Positions 20,526 through 25,819 of a stretch of 25,819 nt of DNA are shown here, piece by piece. Each line of letters opens with the position of its first letter. Position 1 is the first letter of the stretch. Below the pieces are notes generated by a model. It did no database searches. It was not told the DNA's origin and saw only the letters and a program-made list of their open reading frames with translations. The stretch lies in IMG/VR virus record IMGVR_UViG_3300044636_000525, positions 1 through 25,819 of that record; one strand, written 5' to 3'. The position numbers and the translations under genes are program-made. This DNA is from a virus.

Positions 20526-21107
20526 TCACTCGTTTTTAATCGTTCCATCATGGTCTTGAGCTTTCGGCGGCTTAAGGGCCGCCATGAAAGCGGCAGAGAT
20601 GTCTTGGTTGGTATGCAAGTGGACATGCTGGTGCAGCGCATCCGGGGTCTTGTTCTTCTCTAGATTAGCATACTTGTCGAGCGTGATCCCTAGCGCCAGC
20701 ACAGCGTCCTTCGCGGACATCTCCGGCATGAGCTCCATGACCCGCTGTGCAGCACCATCAATGACACTTTGCAGCTTCGCCTTCAGGTTCGTATTGAAGT
20801 ACGCATTCCGGAACTGCGAGTCCATGTCGAGCGCACTCACCTTGATCTCGTCCACGCTCCGCTCACTGATACCCAACTGCATAGCTATGGCTCGGCTATG
20901 CTGCCCGCTCACGAATAGATCCAGCACCTTCTTCTGAATCTCGGGCGGGATACCGGCAAGCGCACCTTGACCGTTGACCTTCTCCATGACCACACCCGGC
21001 ACATGCTTCTCGATTTTCACGCCGCTCAGCCCAGCAAGCTGCCGTGCCCTGCTCTCAGGGGAGCGGTACACGGCGTTGCGCTTCTTTCGTTTGGGATTGT
21101 CGCTCAC
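20526..21107 (-). CDS. terS: Probable small terminase subunit
   Basis: A 193-aa protein from GTG 21107, which overlaps the previous stop as GTGA. Residues 1-30 are basic; residues 70-91 are a helix-turn-helix (QHSRAIAMQLGISERSVDEI); then long helices to about 140 with 'MPEMSAKDAVLALGITLDKY', and an acidic, histidine-containing tail. 'HTH, helical core with A.(V/A)LGI.(L/I)DK, then tail' is the usual TerS plan: the HTH recognises packaging DNA, and the core oligomerises into a ring. TerL is about 5 kb away, on the other side of the divergent region, instead of adjacent. A generic DNA-binding protein is the alternative. Confidence 0.55.
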   Translation of the reverse strand: MSDNPKRKKRNAVYRSPESRARQLAGLSGVKIEKHVPGVVMEKVNGQGALAGIPPEIQKKVLDLFVSGQHSRAIAMQLGISERSVDEIKVSALDMDSQFRNAYFNTNLKAKLQSVIDGAAQRVMELMPEMSAKDAVLALGITLDKYANLEKNKTPDALHQHVHLHTNQDISAAFMAALKPPKAQDHDGTIKNE

Positions 21108-21397
21108 TCTCGCTCCTCCATAAATGACAAGTCTTCCGCTGTGATCCCGGTGATGTCGCCAAAGGCAGCCTCACGGATGGCCTGGAGCTGCATGTAATAC
21201 TTGTCAGCCTTGAGCGCGATGCGAAGCTGAATATCAGCCTCAATTTCCCGCTCCTTTTTCAAAATTTGAATTTCATTTTTCAGTTTTGAAATCTCCTCTT
21301 CAGCCTGAAGGAGCAGCATCTCGGCAGCAATGGTGTGTTCTTCGGTCATAACTTCCGTTGTTTTAATTATTGCTTTTGCAATTTCGTCGTTGAACAT
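21104..21397 (-). CDS. Coiled-coil hypothetical protein
   Basis: A 97-aa protein; residues 25-60 form a coiled coil (EMLLLQAEEEISKLKNEIQI then LKKEREIEADIQ). The C-terminus 'GDITGITAEDLSFMEERE' overlaps the next start (GTGA). The start is uncertain: ATG 21397 overlaps the previous gene by 31 bases, whereas ATG 21349 leaves a 17-base gap. Coiled-coil proteins beside TerS could help assembly, but no function is shown. Confidence 0.6.
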   Translation of the reverse strand: MFNDEIAKAIIKTTEVMTEEHTIAAEMLLLQAEEEISKLKNEIQILKKEREIEADIQLRIALKADKYYMQLQAIREAAFGDITGITAEDLSFMEERE

Positions 21398-21639
21398 TTT
21401 GCTTTTAGTTTTTGAATTTTAGCCTTGAGTTGTTTAATCTCTTCTTGGTATGCCCTCCTATTAACAGCCCAAGCGGCAGGTGGCACCCTGTTCCACTCCA
21501 TAATAGCAAACTTAGCAGACAACGCTGATGGCCCGATTGCATCGCAATCTTGGCAAACAACTGACCAATCTATGCCAACCAACGCCTGTTGTGGGCGGGC
21601 GGCTTTACTGCCACAGAATGAACAGGCGCTGACTTTCAT
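21367..21639 (-). CDS. Lar-like zinc-finger protein (restriction alleviation family)
   Basis: A 90-aa protein with C6-x2-C9 and C29-x2-C32 and the pattern 'CSFCG...W-S-V-V-C-Q-D-C-D-A-I-G-P...EWNR'. This fits Lar_restr_allev (PF14354) proteins, whose core is CPFCG...C..CGA.G...A...WN. The founding Lar relieves type I restriction by stimulating methylation, but most family members are untested. Residues 60-90 are a lysine-rich helix. With ArdA, it could act against host restriction. Its ATG overlaps the previous stop (ATGA). Confidence 0.75.
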   Translation of the reverse strand: MKVSACSFCGSKAARPQQALVGIDWSVVCQDCDAIGPSALSAKFAIMEWNRVPPAAWAVNRRAYQEEIKQLKAKIQKLKAKCSTTKLQKQ

Positions 21640-21860
21640 TTTTGAATTTGATCTTTAAGAGCTTCAATCATTGCACGTAAGGCACTGTTCTCCAAGCGTA
21701 GATCAAAGTTCTCGCTTCTGGCATCCCTGCCTGCTTGCACTAGGTCTTTTGTCAGCAATCGCCCATAGTGCACAATTGCACCCTTCTCAAACACACCCAA
21801 CTCAACGCCATCAGATCGCAAACCGGCTTCTATCCAGCAGTTTTCTTCGTGTTGTGTCAT
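21636..21860 (-). CDS. Small hypothetical protein with C-terminal coiled coil
   Basis: A 74-aa protein MTQHEENCWIEAGLRSDGVE then GVFEKGAIVHYGRLLTKD, ending in a coiled coil (about 43-74, ENFDLRLENSALRAMIEALK). The start overlaps the previous stop (ATGA), and its end overlaps the Lar-like start. The N-terminal part looks like a small beta domain. Function unknown. Confidence 0.65.
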   Translation of the reverse strand: MTQHEENCWIEAGLRSDGVELGVFEKGAIVHYGRLLTKDLVQAGRDARSENFDLRLENSALRAMIEALKDQIQK

Positions 21861-22162
21861 TTTTGTTTAACGTACTCTATTCCTGCGGAGTCGAGAAGCT
21901 TATACAGCCGCTTCGCCTCATCTTTCCACGAATGCTTGCGCTCGATTAACGGCATGCCAACCAGCGCCCGCAGCCTGTTCATGGCCTTCATGCCTACCCA
22001 AATGACCTGTTGGTTGTGCTCAAGTGCGTAGCGAAGCTGGTCTGGATTGCGTATGTTGAGCTTCTCGATGTACCGGGCCATTTTGAAGTCGAGGGGCGCA
22101 CAGCCGCTGAGTTGCTCCATTCGGTACACCCACAACTTGCGCCGGTTCTCAAACGGCCTCAT
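21857..22162 (-). CDS. Helix-hairpin-helix-like hypothetical protein
   Basis: A 101-aa protein. Residues about 32-75 read 'IEKLNIRNPDQLRYALEHNQ' then 'QVIWVGMKAMNRLRALVGMP', which resembles the helix-hairpin-helix of the RNA polymerase alpha C-terminal domain and of related DNA-binding folds (I.t..eL...L.....I.GIG...L..L). The N-terminus is basic. DNA binding is plausible but untested. The ends overlap neighbours by ATGA. Confidence 0.65.
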   Translation of the reverse strand: MRPFENRRKLWVYRMEQLSGCAPLDFKMARYIEKLNIRNPDQLRYALEHNQQVIWVGMKAMNRLRALVGMPLIERKHSWKDEAKRLYKLLDSAGIEYVKQK

Positions 22163-22350
22163 TTCCGAGTCTCCTCATGTTTAATCGCGTCCCACATGCA
22201 ATCAGCTTCAAGCTGGTGATACTTGGCCAACAGACGCAGCACGCAAATGGCTGTCGTGTCCTCGTCGCTCTCGGCAAAGTTTTCAACATATGAGGCAATG
22301 CGCCCCAGCATCTGTGAATGCTCCTTGAGTTTCTCGATGTTGTCGCTCAC
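22159..22350 (-). CDS. Small helical protein with GTG start
   Basis: A 63-aa protein (MSDNIEKLKEHSQMLGRIAS then YVENFAESDEDTTAICVLRL). The start is GTG 22350-22348 with a near-perfect GAAGGAGGT 7 bases upstream. It is helical throughout, with an acidic middle; many small phage proteins look alike. Function unknown. Confidence 0.65.
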   Translation of the reverse strand: MSDNIEKLKEHSQMLGRIASYVENFAESDEDTTAICVLRLLAKYHQLEADCMWDAIKHEETRK

Positions 22351-22649
22351 TTCTGCACCTCCTTCACCATTTCGGTGTGCTCACCAGATTGGTCTGATCC
22401 CCAATTAGCCAGCACTTCCCGCGCAATTCGATGCATCTCGTCTGCATGATTGTTAAACTGCGTGTTCTCTAAGTTCGCAATTTTACGCAGCGCAATCTCC
22501 ATAAAGACAAGCTTTCGATCCCAATTAATCATCACGCGAGCGGCTGACCGCAACATCATTCCTGTTTTCTGACATTCAGGGCTGGGAATATCTCTATAAA
22601 TATTAGCGCGCTCCAGCATATCGCGCATCAGTTGGTATTCCCAGTTCAT
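22347..22649 (-). CDS. Helical hypothetical protein
   Basis: A 100-aa protein (MNWEYQLMRDMLERANIYRD, then helices with 'LVFMEIALRKIANLENTQFN' and 'ADEMHRIAREVLANWGSDQS'). GGAGG lies 7 bases before the ATG, and the start overlaps the ABA-sandwich gene's stop (ATGG/TGA region). The motif 'DEMHRIAREVLA' is typical of a conserved phage helix, but I cannot name the family. Function unknown. Confidence 0.65.
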   Translation of the reverse strand: MNWEYQLMRDMLERANIYRDIPSPECQKTGMMLRSAARVMINWDRKLVFMEIALRKIANLENTQFNNHADEMHRIAREVLANWGSDQSGEHTEMVKEVQK

Positions 22650-23002
22650 GGTTGTTCCTCCATCATTTTCGTGGCGTCACGCAAATGATCTACCGAGGAT
22701 TGCTCGGTAGTTGCCTCCCATTTGCCAAGCGTCCGCAGAAACGCCTCTGCCCGTTGGCGAGCTGTCGCGTGGAAATAATGCTGTCCTTTTGCGGAAACCA
22801 ACCGTTCAATGTGGTGGGCCATAACAAACATGTTGGCATCAGTCAACGTGTTCTCCGCCTCATGCATGGCGTTGAGGTCCGTGCAGTAGTTTGGACAATC
22901 TACCACCCACCCATCTCCACTTTTGTAAAACTGGCTATTCCCCAAAACCAGTCTAGGCGAAATTGCATCTGCAATTGCCGCGTTGATTTGTTCGTCGCTC
23001 AT
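22646..23002 (-). CDS. Phage ABA-sandwich domain protein
   Basis: A 118-aa protein beginning MSDEQINAAIADAISPRLVL, then 'CPNYCTDLNAMHEAENTLTD', and 'ATARQRAEAFLRTLGKWEAT'. 'I..AIA.A.......DYC.DLNAMHEAE..L.......A....A....R.EAFL...G.W' is the core of the Phage_ABA_S family (PF18066), a common small phage protein without a known role. A GAAGGAGG sequence stands before the ATG. It overlaps both neighbours by 4 bases. Confidence 0.85.
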   Translation of the reverse strand: MSDEQINAAIADAISPRLVLGNSQFYKSGDGWVVDCPNYCTDLNAMHEAENTLTDANMFVMAHHIERLVSAKGQHYFHATARQRAEAFLRTLGKWEATTEQSSVDHLRDATKMMEEQP

Positions 23003-23250
23003 TTCCCCTCCTTCTGTGTCAGCTTATACGCCTCCGCCAACACAAGGTCAGCATCGAGCAGTGCAGCCCGGTCGTTAGGGAACGCTGAGTGAGCGTCGTA
23101 GTGCTTGAGTAGGCAATGCTTAAGCTGCTCGATCGCTGAGGCAGCCTGTACGGCGAAGTGCCTGTACATGATAAGCTCGGCCTTTAGGTTGTCGATCATC
23201 TCGGCCTGTCGATTGTGCGCGTCCATGTATTGTTGTAGTTGTACGCTCAT
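22999..23250 (-). CDS. Helical hypothetical protein
   Basis: An 83-aa protein from ATG 23250-23248, chosen because it overlaps the previous gene's stop as ATGA; a longer frame up to 23343 runs through that gene. It reads MSVQLQQYMDAHNRQAEMID, then helices and 'KHYDAHSAFPNDRAALLDAD'. Function unknown. Confidence 0.65.
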   Translation of the reverse strand: MSVQLQQYMDAHNRQAEMIDNLKAELIMYRHFAVQAASAIEQLKHCLLKHYDAHSAFPNDRAALLDADLVLAEAYKLTQKEGK

Positions 23251-23570
23251 GCTGCGAATTTGACTCCCATTCGACGGTGTGCAGTCTTGTTCTCGTACCC
23301 GATGCTGATTAATGCATCGATCATCTCCTCGTTCGAGGGCCACATTTCCTTGCGAAAAGTGCTAGGATGTGCGCGGAGCCACATGTCCATCTCCAGCCAA
23401 CGGTTCGGCACCGTCTTGTCTGCAAAGTAATCCCACCACACGATCTGCGCCACAAACACTTGCAGCTTCACCGGCAGTTCCATAATCCGGCTCTGCCATT
23501 CCCGTGGATCGACCAGTCTCAACCTGCCTACCCAGCCGTTTGATTGTCTTTTTGTATTCCTGATTCTCAT
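23247..23570 (-). CDS. Hypothetical protein overlapping a coiled-coil gene
   Basis: A 107-aa protein. The part from residue 30, 'MELPVKLQVFVAQIVWWDYF' then ADKTVPNRWLEMDMWLR, is rich in tryptophan and looks like a real folded protein; a start at 23483 would give 78 aa. The first 29 residues (MRIRNTKRQSNGWVGRLRLV) overlap another convincing frame, so the true start is uncertain. No family is recognised. Confidence 0.6.
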   Translation of the reverse strand: MRIRNTKRQSNGWVGRLRLVDPREWQSRIMELPVKLQVFVAQIVWWDYFADKTVPNRWLEMDMWLRAHPSTFRKEMWPSNEEMIDALISIGYENKTAHRRMGVKFAA

Positions 23571-23643
23571 TTGTTAGTCGTTTGTTTTCTTGTGTTAGTA
23601 CATGGATGCGCTCCATGAGCGATTCGATTAGTTGAGCACTCAT
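23362..23643 (-). CDS. Coiled-coil protein, overlapping gene pair
   Basis: A 93-aa frame starting MSAQLIESLMERIHVLTQEN, then KRLTNENQEYKKTIKRLG, a clear coiled coil for residues 1-40. The remaining half (EPDYGTAGEAASVCGADRVV) is less protein-like and is read in the same DNA as the 107-aa gene (23,362-23,570). The ATG overlaps the stop of the 28-aa membrane gene (ATGA), which supports its start. Confidence 0.5.
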   Translation of the reverse strand: MSAQLIESLMERIHVLTQENKRLTNENQEYKKTIKRLGRQVETGRSTGMAEPDYGTAGEAASVCGADRVVGLLCRQDGAEPLAGDGHVAPRTS

Positions 23644-23726
23644 TCTCGGTCGAAGATGTAGCCCAGCGCCAATGCTAGAATGCTTAGTATAGCAATAGCA
23701 ACTTGTATTTTAGGTGGGTTCTTCAT
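23640..23726 (-). CDS. 28-aa single-pass membrane micro-protein
   Basis: ATG 23726-23724 gives MKNPPKIQVAIAILSILALA then LGYIFDRE, one membrane helix with a charged end. Its TGA overlaps the ATG of the coiled-coil gene. A GAAG lies close before the ATG. The start overlaps the 3' end of the 52-aa gene. Function unknown; small membrane proteins recur in this operon. Confidence 0.55.
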   Translation of the reverse strand: MKNPPKIQVAIAILSILALALGYIFDRE

Positions 23727-23868
23727 TCTTCTTTTGACTTTCTTTAGCATCACACTCAGGGCAGAACCAGTCTCCCCAAAAGTCTTGAGTCAAATCTTCC
23801 CGGCAGTACCAGCAGACTGGATGCTCGTCCTTAGGATCGCTATCACCTGGGTATCCTGTGCTGATCAT
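23710..23868 (-). CDS. Small zinc-ribbon protein
   Basis: A 52-aa protein from ATG 23868-23866, MISTGYPGDSDPKDEHPVCW with C19-x2-C22 and C36-x2-C39, a compact zinc ribbon. GGAGG stands 6 bases before the ATG, and the start overlaps the previous stop (ATGA), so a longer frame to 23955 is rejected. Could bind nucleic acid or a protein partner. The role is unknown. Confidence 0.7.
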   Translation of the reverse strand: MISTGYPGDSDPKDEHPVCWYCREDLTQDFWGDWFCPECDAKESQKKNEEPT

Positions 23869-24092
23869 CTGCGACCTCCGTTGTATTCGTACATGGCTGA
23901 CACCGCGAACACGGCGCTTGAGATAAACAACGCAAGCAGCACGACTGCTTCCCAAAGTTCTTGAGCGAAGTAGGCAATGGCTAGTCCATCTAGAATCGCA
24001 AGTGTCGCAAATGCCCAGAGGTAGGGCAGTGCTTTGTTTGAGTTGTCGGGTTCAAGTTTCATATATGACTGGTAGTGTTTTACTTTATTCAT
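23865..24092 (-). CDS. Small two-pass membrane protein
   Basis: A 75-aa protein from ATG 24092-24090 with hydrophobic segments at about 25-40 (LPYLWAFATLAILDGLAIAY) and 46-66 (LWEAVVLLALFISSAVFAVS). The N-terminus is basic, and the end is GGRR. The start overlaps the helicase-like gene by 8 bases. No Shine-Dalgarno sequence is visible. Function unknown. Confidence 0.6.
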   Translation of the reverse strand: MNKVKHYQSYMKLEPDNSNKALPYLWAFATLAILDGLAIAYFAQELWEAVVLLALFISSAVFAVSAMYEYNGGRR

Positions 24093-24669
24093 TGTGGAAT
24101 GTTGCTGTTTTGCCGTGGAAACGCAGATTTGCACTGACGCCACACGGACCATTTCGTTGGATGGGTATGCCAATCTCGCGAAACTCTGCGTCGTCGGACA
24201 GCTTCACAACCATCACGGCTGTAGCGTCTTGTCCGATTGCGCGGCTTTCACGAGCTTTACCCTGCTCATTTAGTTGCGTAATGCTGATCACTAAGCAACC
24301 CAATTCGATGCCAAGTAGGCGCAGACTCCGGCTGACCTCAGCCACCTCACGCTCACGGCTGCTGTCCTTGCCTAGGTCGCACCGCACTAACTGGATGTAG
24401 TCTACGAAGAGTACGCCCAGACCGTCAGGCGACTTCGCCATAGCCCGTGCCGTGGCGCATATGTTGGCGATATCGTACAGATCGTCGCGGATCACCAGAC
24501 GGCTGTTGTTGAGCTTCTGGATGGCATTGTGGACGCCTCTAATGTCACGCTCGTGCTTGGCTCCCTCAGCGAGGGTGCGCAGGCTGACGCTGCCTAGCCG
24601 GGCAACGAGCCGGTCGATGATCTGATTGGCTGGCATCTCAAGCGAGATGACGAGTATTCCTTTGTTCAT
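24085..24669 (-). CDS. DnaB-type RecA-core protein lacking a P-loop
   Basis: A 194-aa protein matching the later part of the DnaB C-terminal ATPase: 'ILVISLEMPANQIIDRLVAR' (4-23, the H1a block), Walker B 'GVLFVDYIQLVRC' (85-97), 'EVAEVSRSLRLLGIELGCLV' with 'ISITQLNE' (128-135, H3), 'IGQDATAVM' (145-153) and 'IPIQRNGPCGV' (168-178, H4). Everything N-terminal of H1a, including the P-loop (GxxxxGKT), is missing. A TAG lies 7 codons before the ATG in this frame, and no P-loop is found in the other nearby frames. The ATG overlaps the upstream stop (ATGA). It may be a degenerate helicase, or a helper or loader that binds the host or phage replicative helicase. Confidence 0.85.
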   Translation of the reverse strand: MNKGILVISLEMPANQIIDRLVARLGSVSLRTLAEGAKHERDIRGVHNAIQKLNNSRLVIRDDLYDIANICATARAMAKSPDGLGVLFVDYIQLVRCDLGKDSSREREVAEVSRSLRLLGIELGCLVISITQLNEQGKARESRAIGQDATAVMVVKLSDDAEFREIGIPIQRNGPCGVSANLRFHGKTATFHNE

Positions 24670-24914
24670 CGCGTTCCATTCCCAGGCCTAGCTGAAGTGT
24701 GCGAGTGCTGCCCCGTGTACTCCTCCAACACATACTTCACCTCGATTAGATCCGTCGATTGATTCTCCGGCATTAGCATGAGCGCCTCCATCTTGGAGCC
24801 CAGCGCGTCTTTCGGCCCGATACAGATGATGTCCTGCGTGCGCTTTGGACGCGGCAGCTCCACGTCTTGCAGCACGTTGGTGCGGCGAATGAGTACCCAG
24901 TCGGTCATTGCCAT
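24666..24914 (-). CDS. Hypothetical protein upstream of the DnaB-like gene
   Basis: An 82-aa protein (80 aa if the second ATG, 24908-24906, is used; that ATG overlaps the previous stop as ATGA and is preferred). It reads MTDWVLIRRTNVLQDVELPR, then 'IICIGPKDALGSKMEALMLM'. The beginning is beta-strand-like, the end polar. It directly precedes the helicase-like gene (ATGA), where a P-loop part would be expected, but it contains no P-loop. The family is not recognised. Confidence 0.6.
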   Translation of the reverse strand: MAMTDWVLIRRTNVLQDVELPRPKRTQDIICIGPKDALGSKMEALMLMPENQSTDLIEVKYVLEEYTGQHSHTSARPGNGTR

Positions 24915-25258
24915 ATCTCCCAGTCGTTAGCCACAATGTCTTCGATACTAAGCTCAAATGGAGCATGCTGTTTTTCGCATCTTTTTAGCGGAACGCACTG
25001 CCCCCAGCTATTACGCCGCACAAATCTAGCCCTACCTTCTGATAGTTCAGTCATAGAGTATATAATTCTGCATCCTACGGTTTTTAAAATTGAATGTGGC
25101 GATATTCCCTCCCAATCATCTTCGATTAAATCACTACCGCTTATTGAAGTGTTGCCTCCTGATTTTGAAATACACCGCCCCTCTTTCCAGCTTTTACGCC
25201 GCACAGTCCATCCATCAGCCAGTTTGTCCAGCAATTCGCCTCGTGGTATGTCTTGCAT
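24905..25258 (-). CDS. Tandem Tad2-like (DUF2829) protein
   Basis: A 117-aa protein with two copies of a small domain: 'LADGWTVRRKSWKEGRCISK...DLIEDDWE' (13-50) and 'SEGRARFVRRNSWGQCVPLK...LSIEDIVANDWEIW' (73-116). Each has the DUF2829 pattern G...VRR.SW...(D/E)DI.A.DWE. Family members include Tad2, which binds the Thoeris signal cyclic ADP-ribose variant; most phage copies are uncharacterised single domains. Here two are fused. Copy 1 lacks the alanine of the DIVANDWE type ending. Anti-Thoeris activity is a hypothesis only. It starts just after the nuclease gene. Confidence 0.75.
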   Translation of the reverse strand: MQDIPRGELLDKLADGWTVRRKSWKEGRCISKSGGNTSISGSDLIEDDWEGISPHSILKTVGCRIIYSMTELSEGRARFVRRNSWGQCVPLKRCEKQHAPFELSIEDIVANDWEIWQ

Positions 25259-25259
25259 A

Positions 25260-25819
25260 TTATGCTTCCTCCCATCTTCTTGGTAACATCACGCGCATCG
25301 TGGGTGGCCCGGGCCACACGTCCTGGTCAAGGCACAACTTGTACTGCGACAAGGTCACGTCGAGTTGCTGGTTGGCGATATCGATAAGTTCGGTGGACGC
25401 CTTCACCCATTGCGAGAGATGGGGCGCTTGCATATCGACGACCAAGAAGTAAAAGTCGATGTCCTCTTGGCCGGTGATCTGCTCCAACCCGTAAGTGTAC
25501 CAAGCGGCCTGCTTGTCATACCCAAAGCTAAAGAACTTGTGGTCGAACTTAGACCAGTCGCTGGTTGTTTTGAGATCAACGATAGCCGGACGCCCCTTGA
25601 TCTCTGTGATCATGTCAGGACGCCCCTTGCACTGGACGCCGTCACGTTCCCAGAACATGGATGCTTCGATGATCTTATTGGCCGTGATCATCTCAAGAAG
25701 CGGCTCCACGGCAGCACACGCACCCTCTACACGCGCTCCTTCATCCTCGTTGAGGATCACCTTACCAAGGTTCTCTTGGCAAAAGTTCTCCCACGTCAGC
25801 TTCCCCTCTTTGGTGCGCC
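25260..25819 (-). CDS. RecE/DUF3799-like PD-(D/E)XK nuclease, 5' end outside the window
   Basis: At least 186 codons, open to the right window edge, so the start is missing. From the edge it reads RTKEGKLTWENFCQENLGKV, then 'IIEASMFWERDGVQCKGRPD' with a catalytic D, 'AIVDLKTTSDWSKFDHKFFS' with D-x-K, and 'FGYDKQAAWYTYGLEQITGQ'. This is the PD-(D/E)XK core of RecE/DUF3799-type exonucleases, with the family's Q-x-x-x-Y helix. They resect DNA ends for phage recombination and often work with an annealing protein, not seen here but perhaps to the right. A GTG at 25760 would miss conserved sequence. Confidence 0.9.
   Translation of the reverse strand, partial: RTKEGKLTWENFCQENLGKVILNEDEGARVEGACAAVEPLLEMITANKIIEASMFWERDGVQCKGRPDMITEIKGRPAIVDLKTTSDWSKFDHKFFSFGYDKQAAWYTYGLEQITGQEDIDFYFLVVDMQAPHLSQWVKASTELIDIANQQLDVTLSQYKLCLDQDVWPGPPTMRVMLPRRWEEA

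Noticed and set aside
24688-24966. Minus-strand frame in another phase over the gene before the DnaB-like gene, checked for a missing P-loop
   Set aside because: It contains no GxxxxGK(T/S) and is rich in R/A/H shadow sequence, so it cannot supply Walker A.
1-25819. CRISPR array, integrase, transposase, att sites
   Set aside because: No regular repeat-spacer array, no recombinase motif and no insertion-sequence ends were seen; repeats found are short and regulatory-looking.

Overview
The window is part of a tailed double-stranded DNA bacteriophage genome. It carries a complete virion head module (large terminase, portal, scaffold, major capsid protein), tail fibres, a lysis cassette and an early or replication operon. 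There is no tape-measure or tail-tube array between the head genes and the fibres, which fits a short-tailed (podovirus-like) phage, although tail genes probably continue beyond position 1. No integrase, excisionase or CI-like repressor is visible. The host cannot be read from the sequence. Glycine-rich fibre tips and many small proteins of the kind found in aquatic phage metagenomes suggest an environmental, probably aquatic, bacterium.

Layout. (1) 1-16,613, minus strand: late genes read leftward. From right to left: two small genes (16,613-16,036), a chain of very short ORFs (15,955-15,548), TerL, portal, an 83-aa protein, scaffold, major capsid protein, small head-tail proteins, a 403-aa virion protein, two trimeric-fibre-like proteins with glycine-rich partners, a lysis block (two basic phage-conserved proteins, two membrane proteins, an M15 endolysin), a zinc-ribbon protein and the start of another virion protein. 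(2) 16,614-17,258: a gene-free divergent control region with operator-like repeats and low-complexity C-rich sequence. (3) 17,259-20,133, plus strand: short accessory genes including an ArdA antirestriction protein and a GP88-family cysteine-rich protein. Three of these genes share an almost identical 20-nt G-free leader directly before ATG. An intrinsic terminator and AT-rich iteron-like repeats follow. (4) 20,130-25,819, minus strand: a tightly packed early operon with ATGA/GTGA overlaps. It encodes a RecE-like PD-(D/E)XK nuclease, a tandem Tad2-like (DUF2829) protein, a DnaB-type RecA-core protein that lacks a P-loop, many small proteins, a Lar-like zinc-finger protein and a probable small terminase at the promoter-distal end.

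How it fits together. The operon at the right supplies recombination and replication functions and ends with TerS, which would partner the TerL encoded about 5 kb away across the divergent region. ArdA, the Lar-like protein and the Tad2-like protein form a candidate anti-defence set (against type I restriction and possibly Thoeris). The late operon builds the capsid and a receptor-binding apparatus with two separate polyglycine domains, then lyses the cell. Late genes mostly lack Shine-Dalgarno sequences, whereas many early-operon genes have strong GGAGG-type sites, so initiation style differs between modules.

Most interesting points: the P-loop-less DnaB-like protein; the chain of micro-ORFs before terminase with a helix that could hide a GTG start; the repeated SD-less leader cassette; the duplicated Tad2-like domain; and the eight-cysteine GP88 protein.
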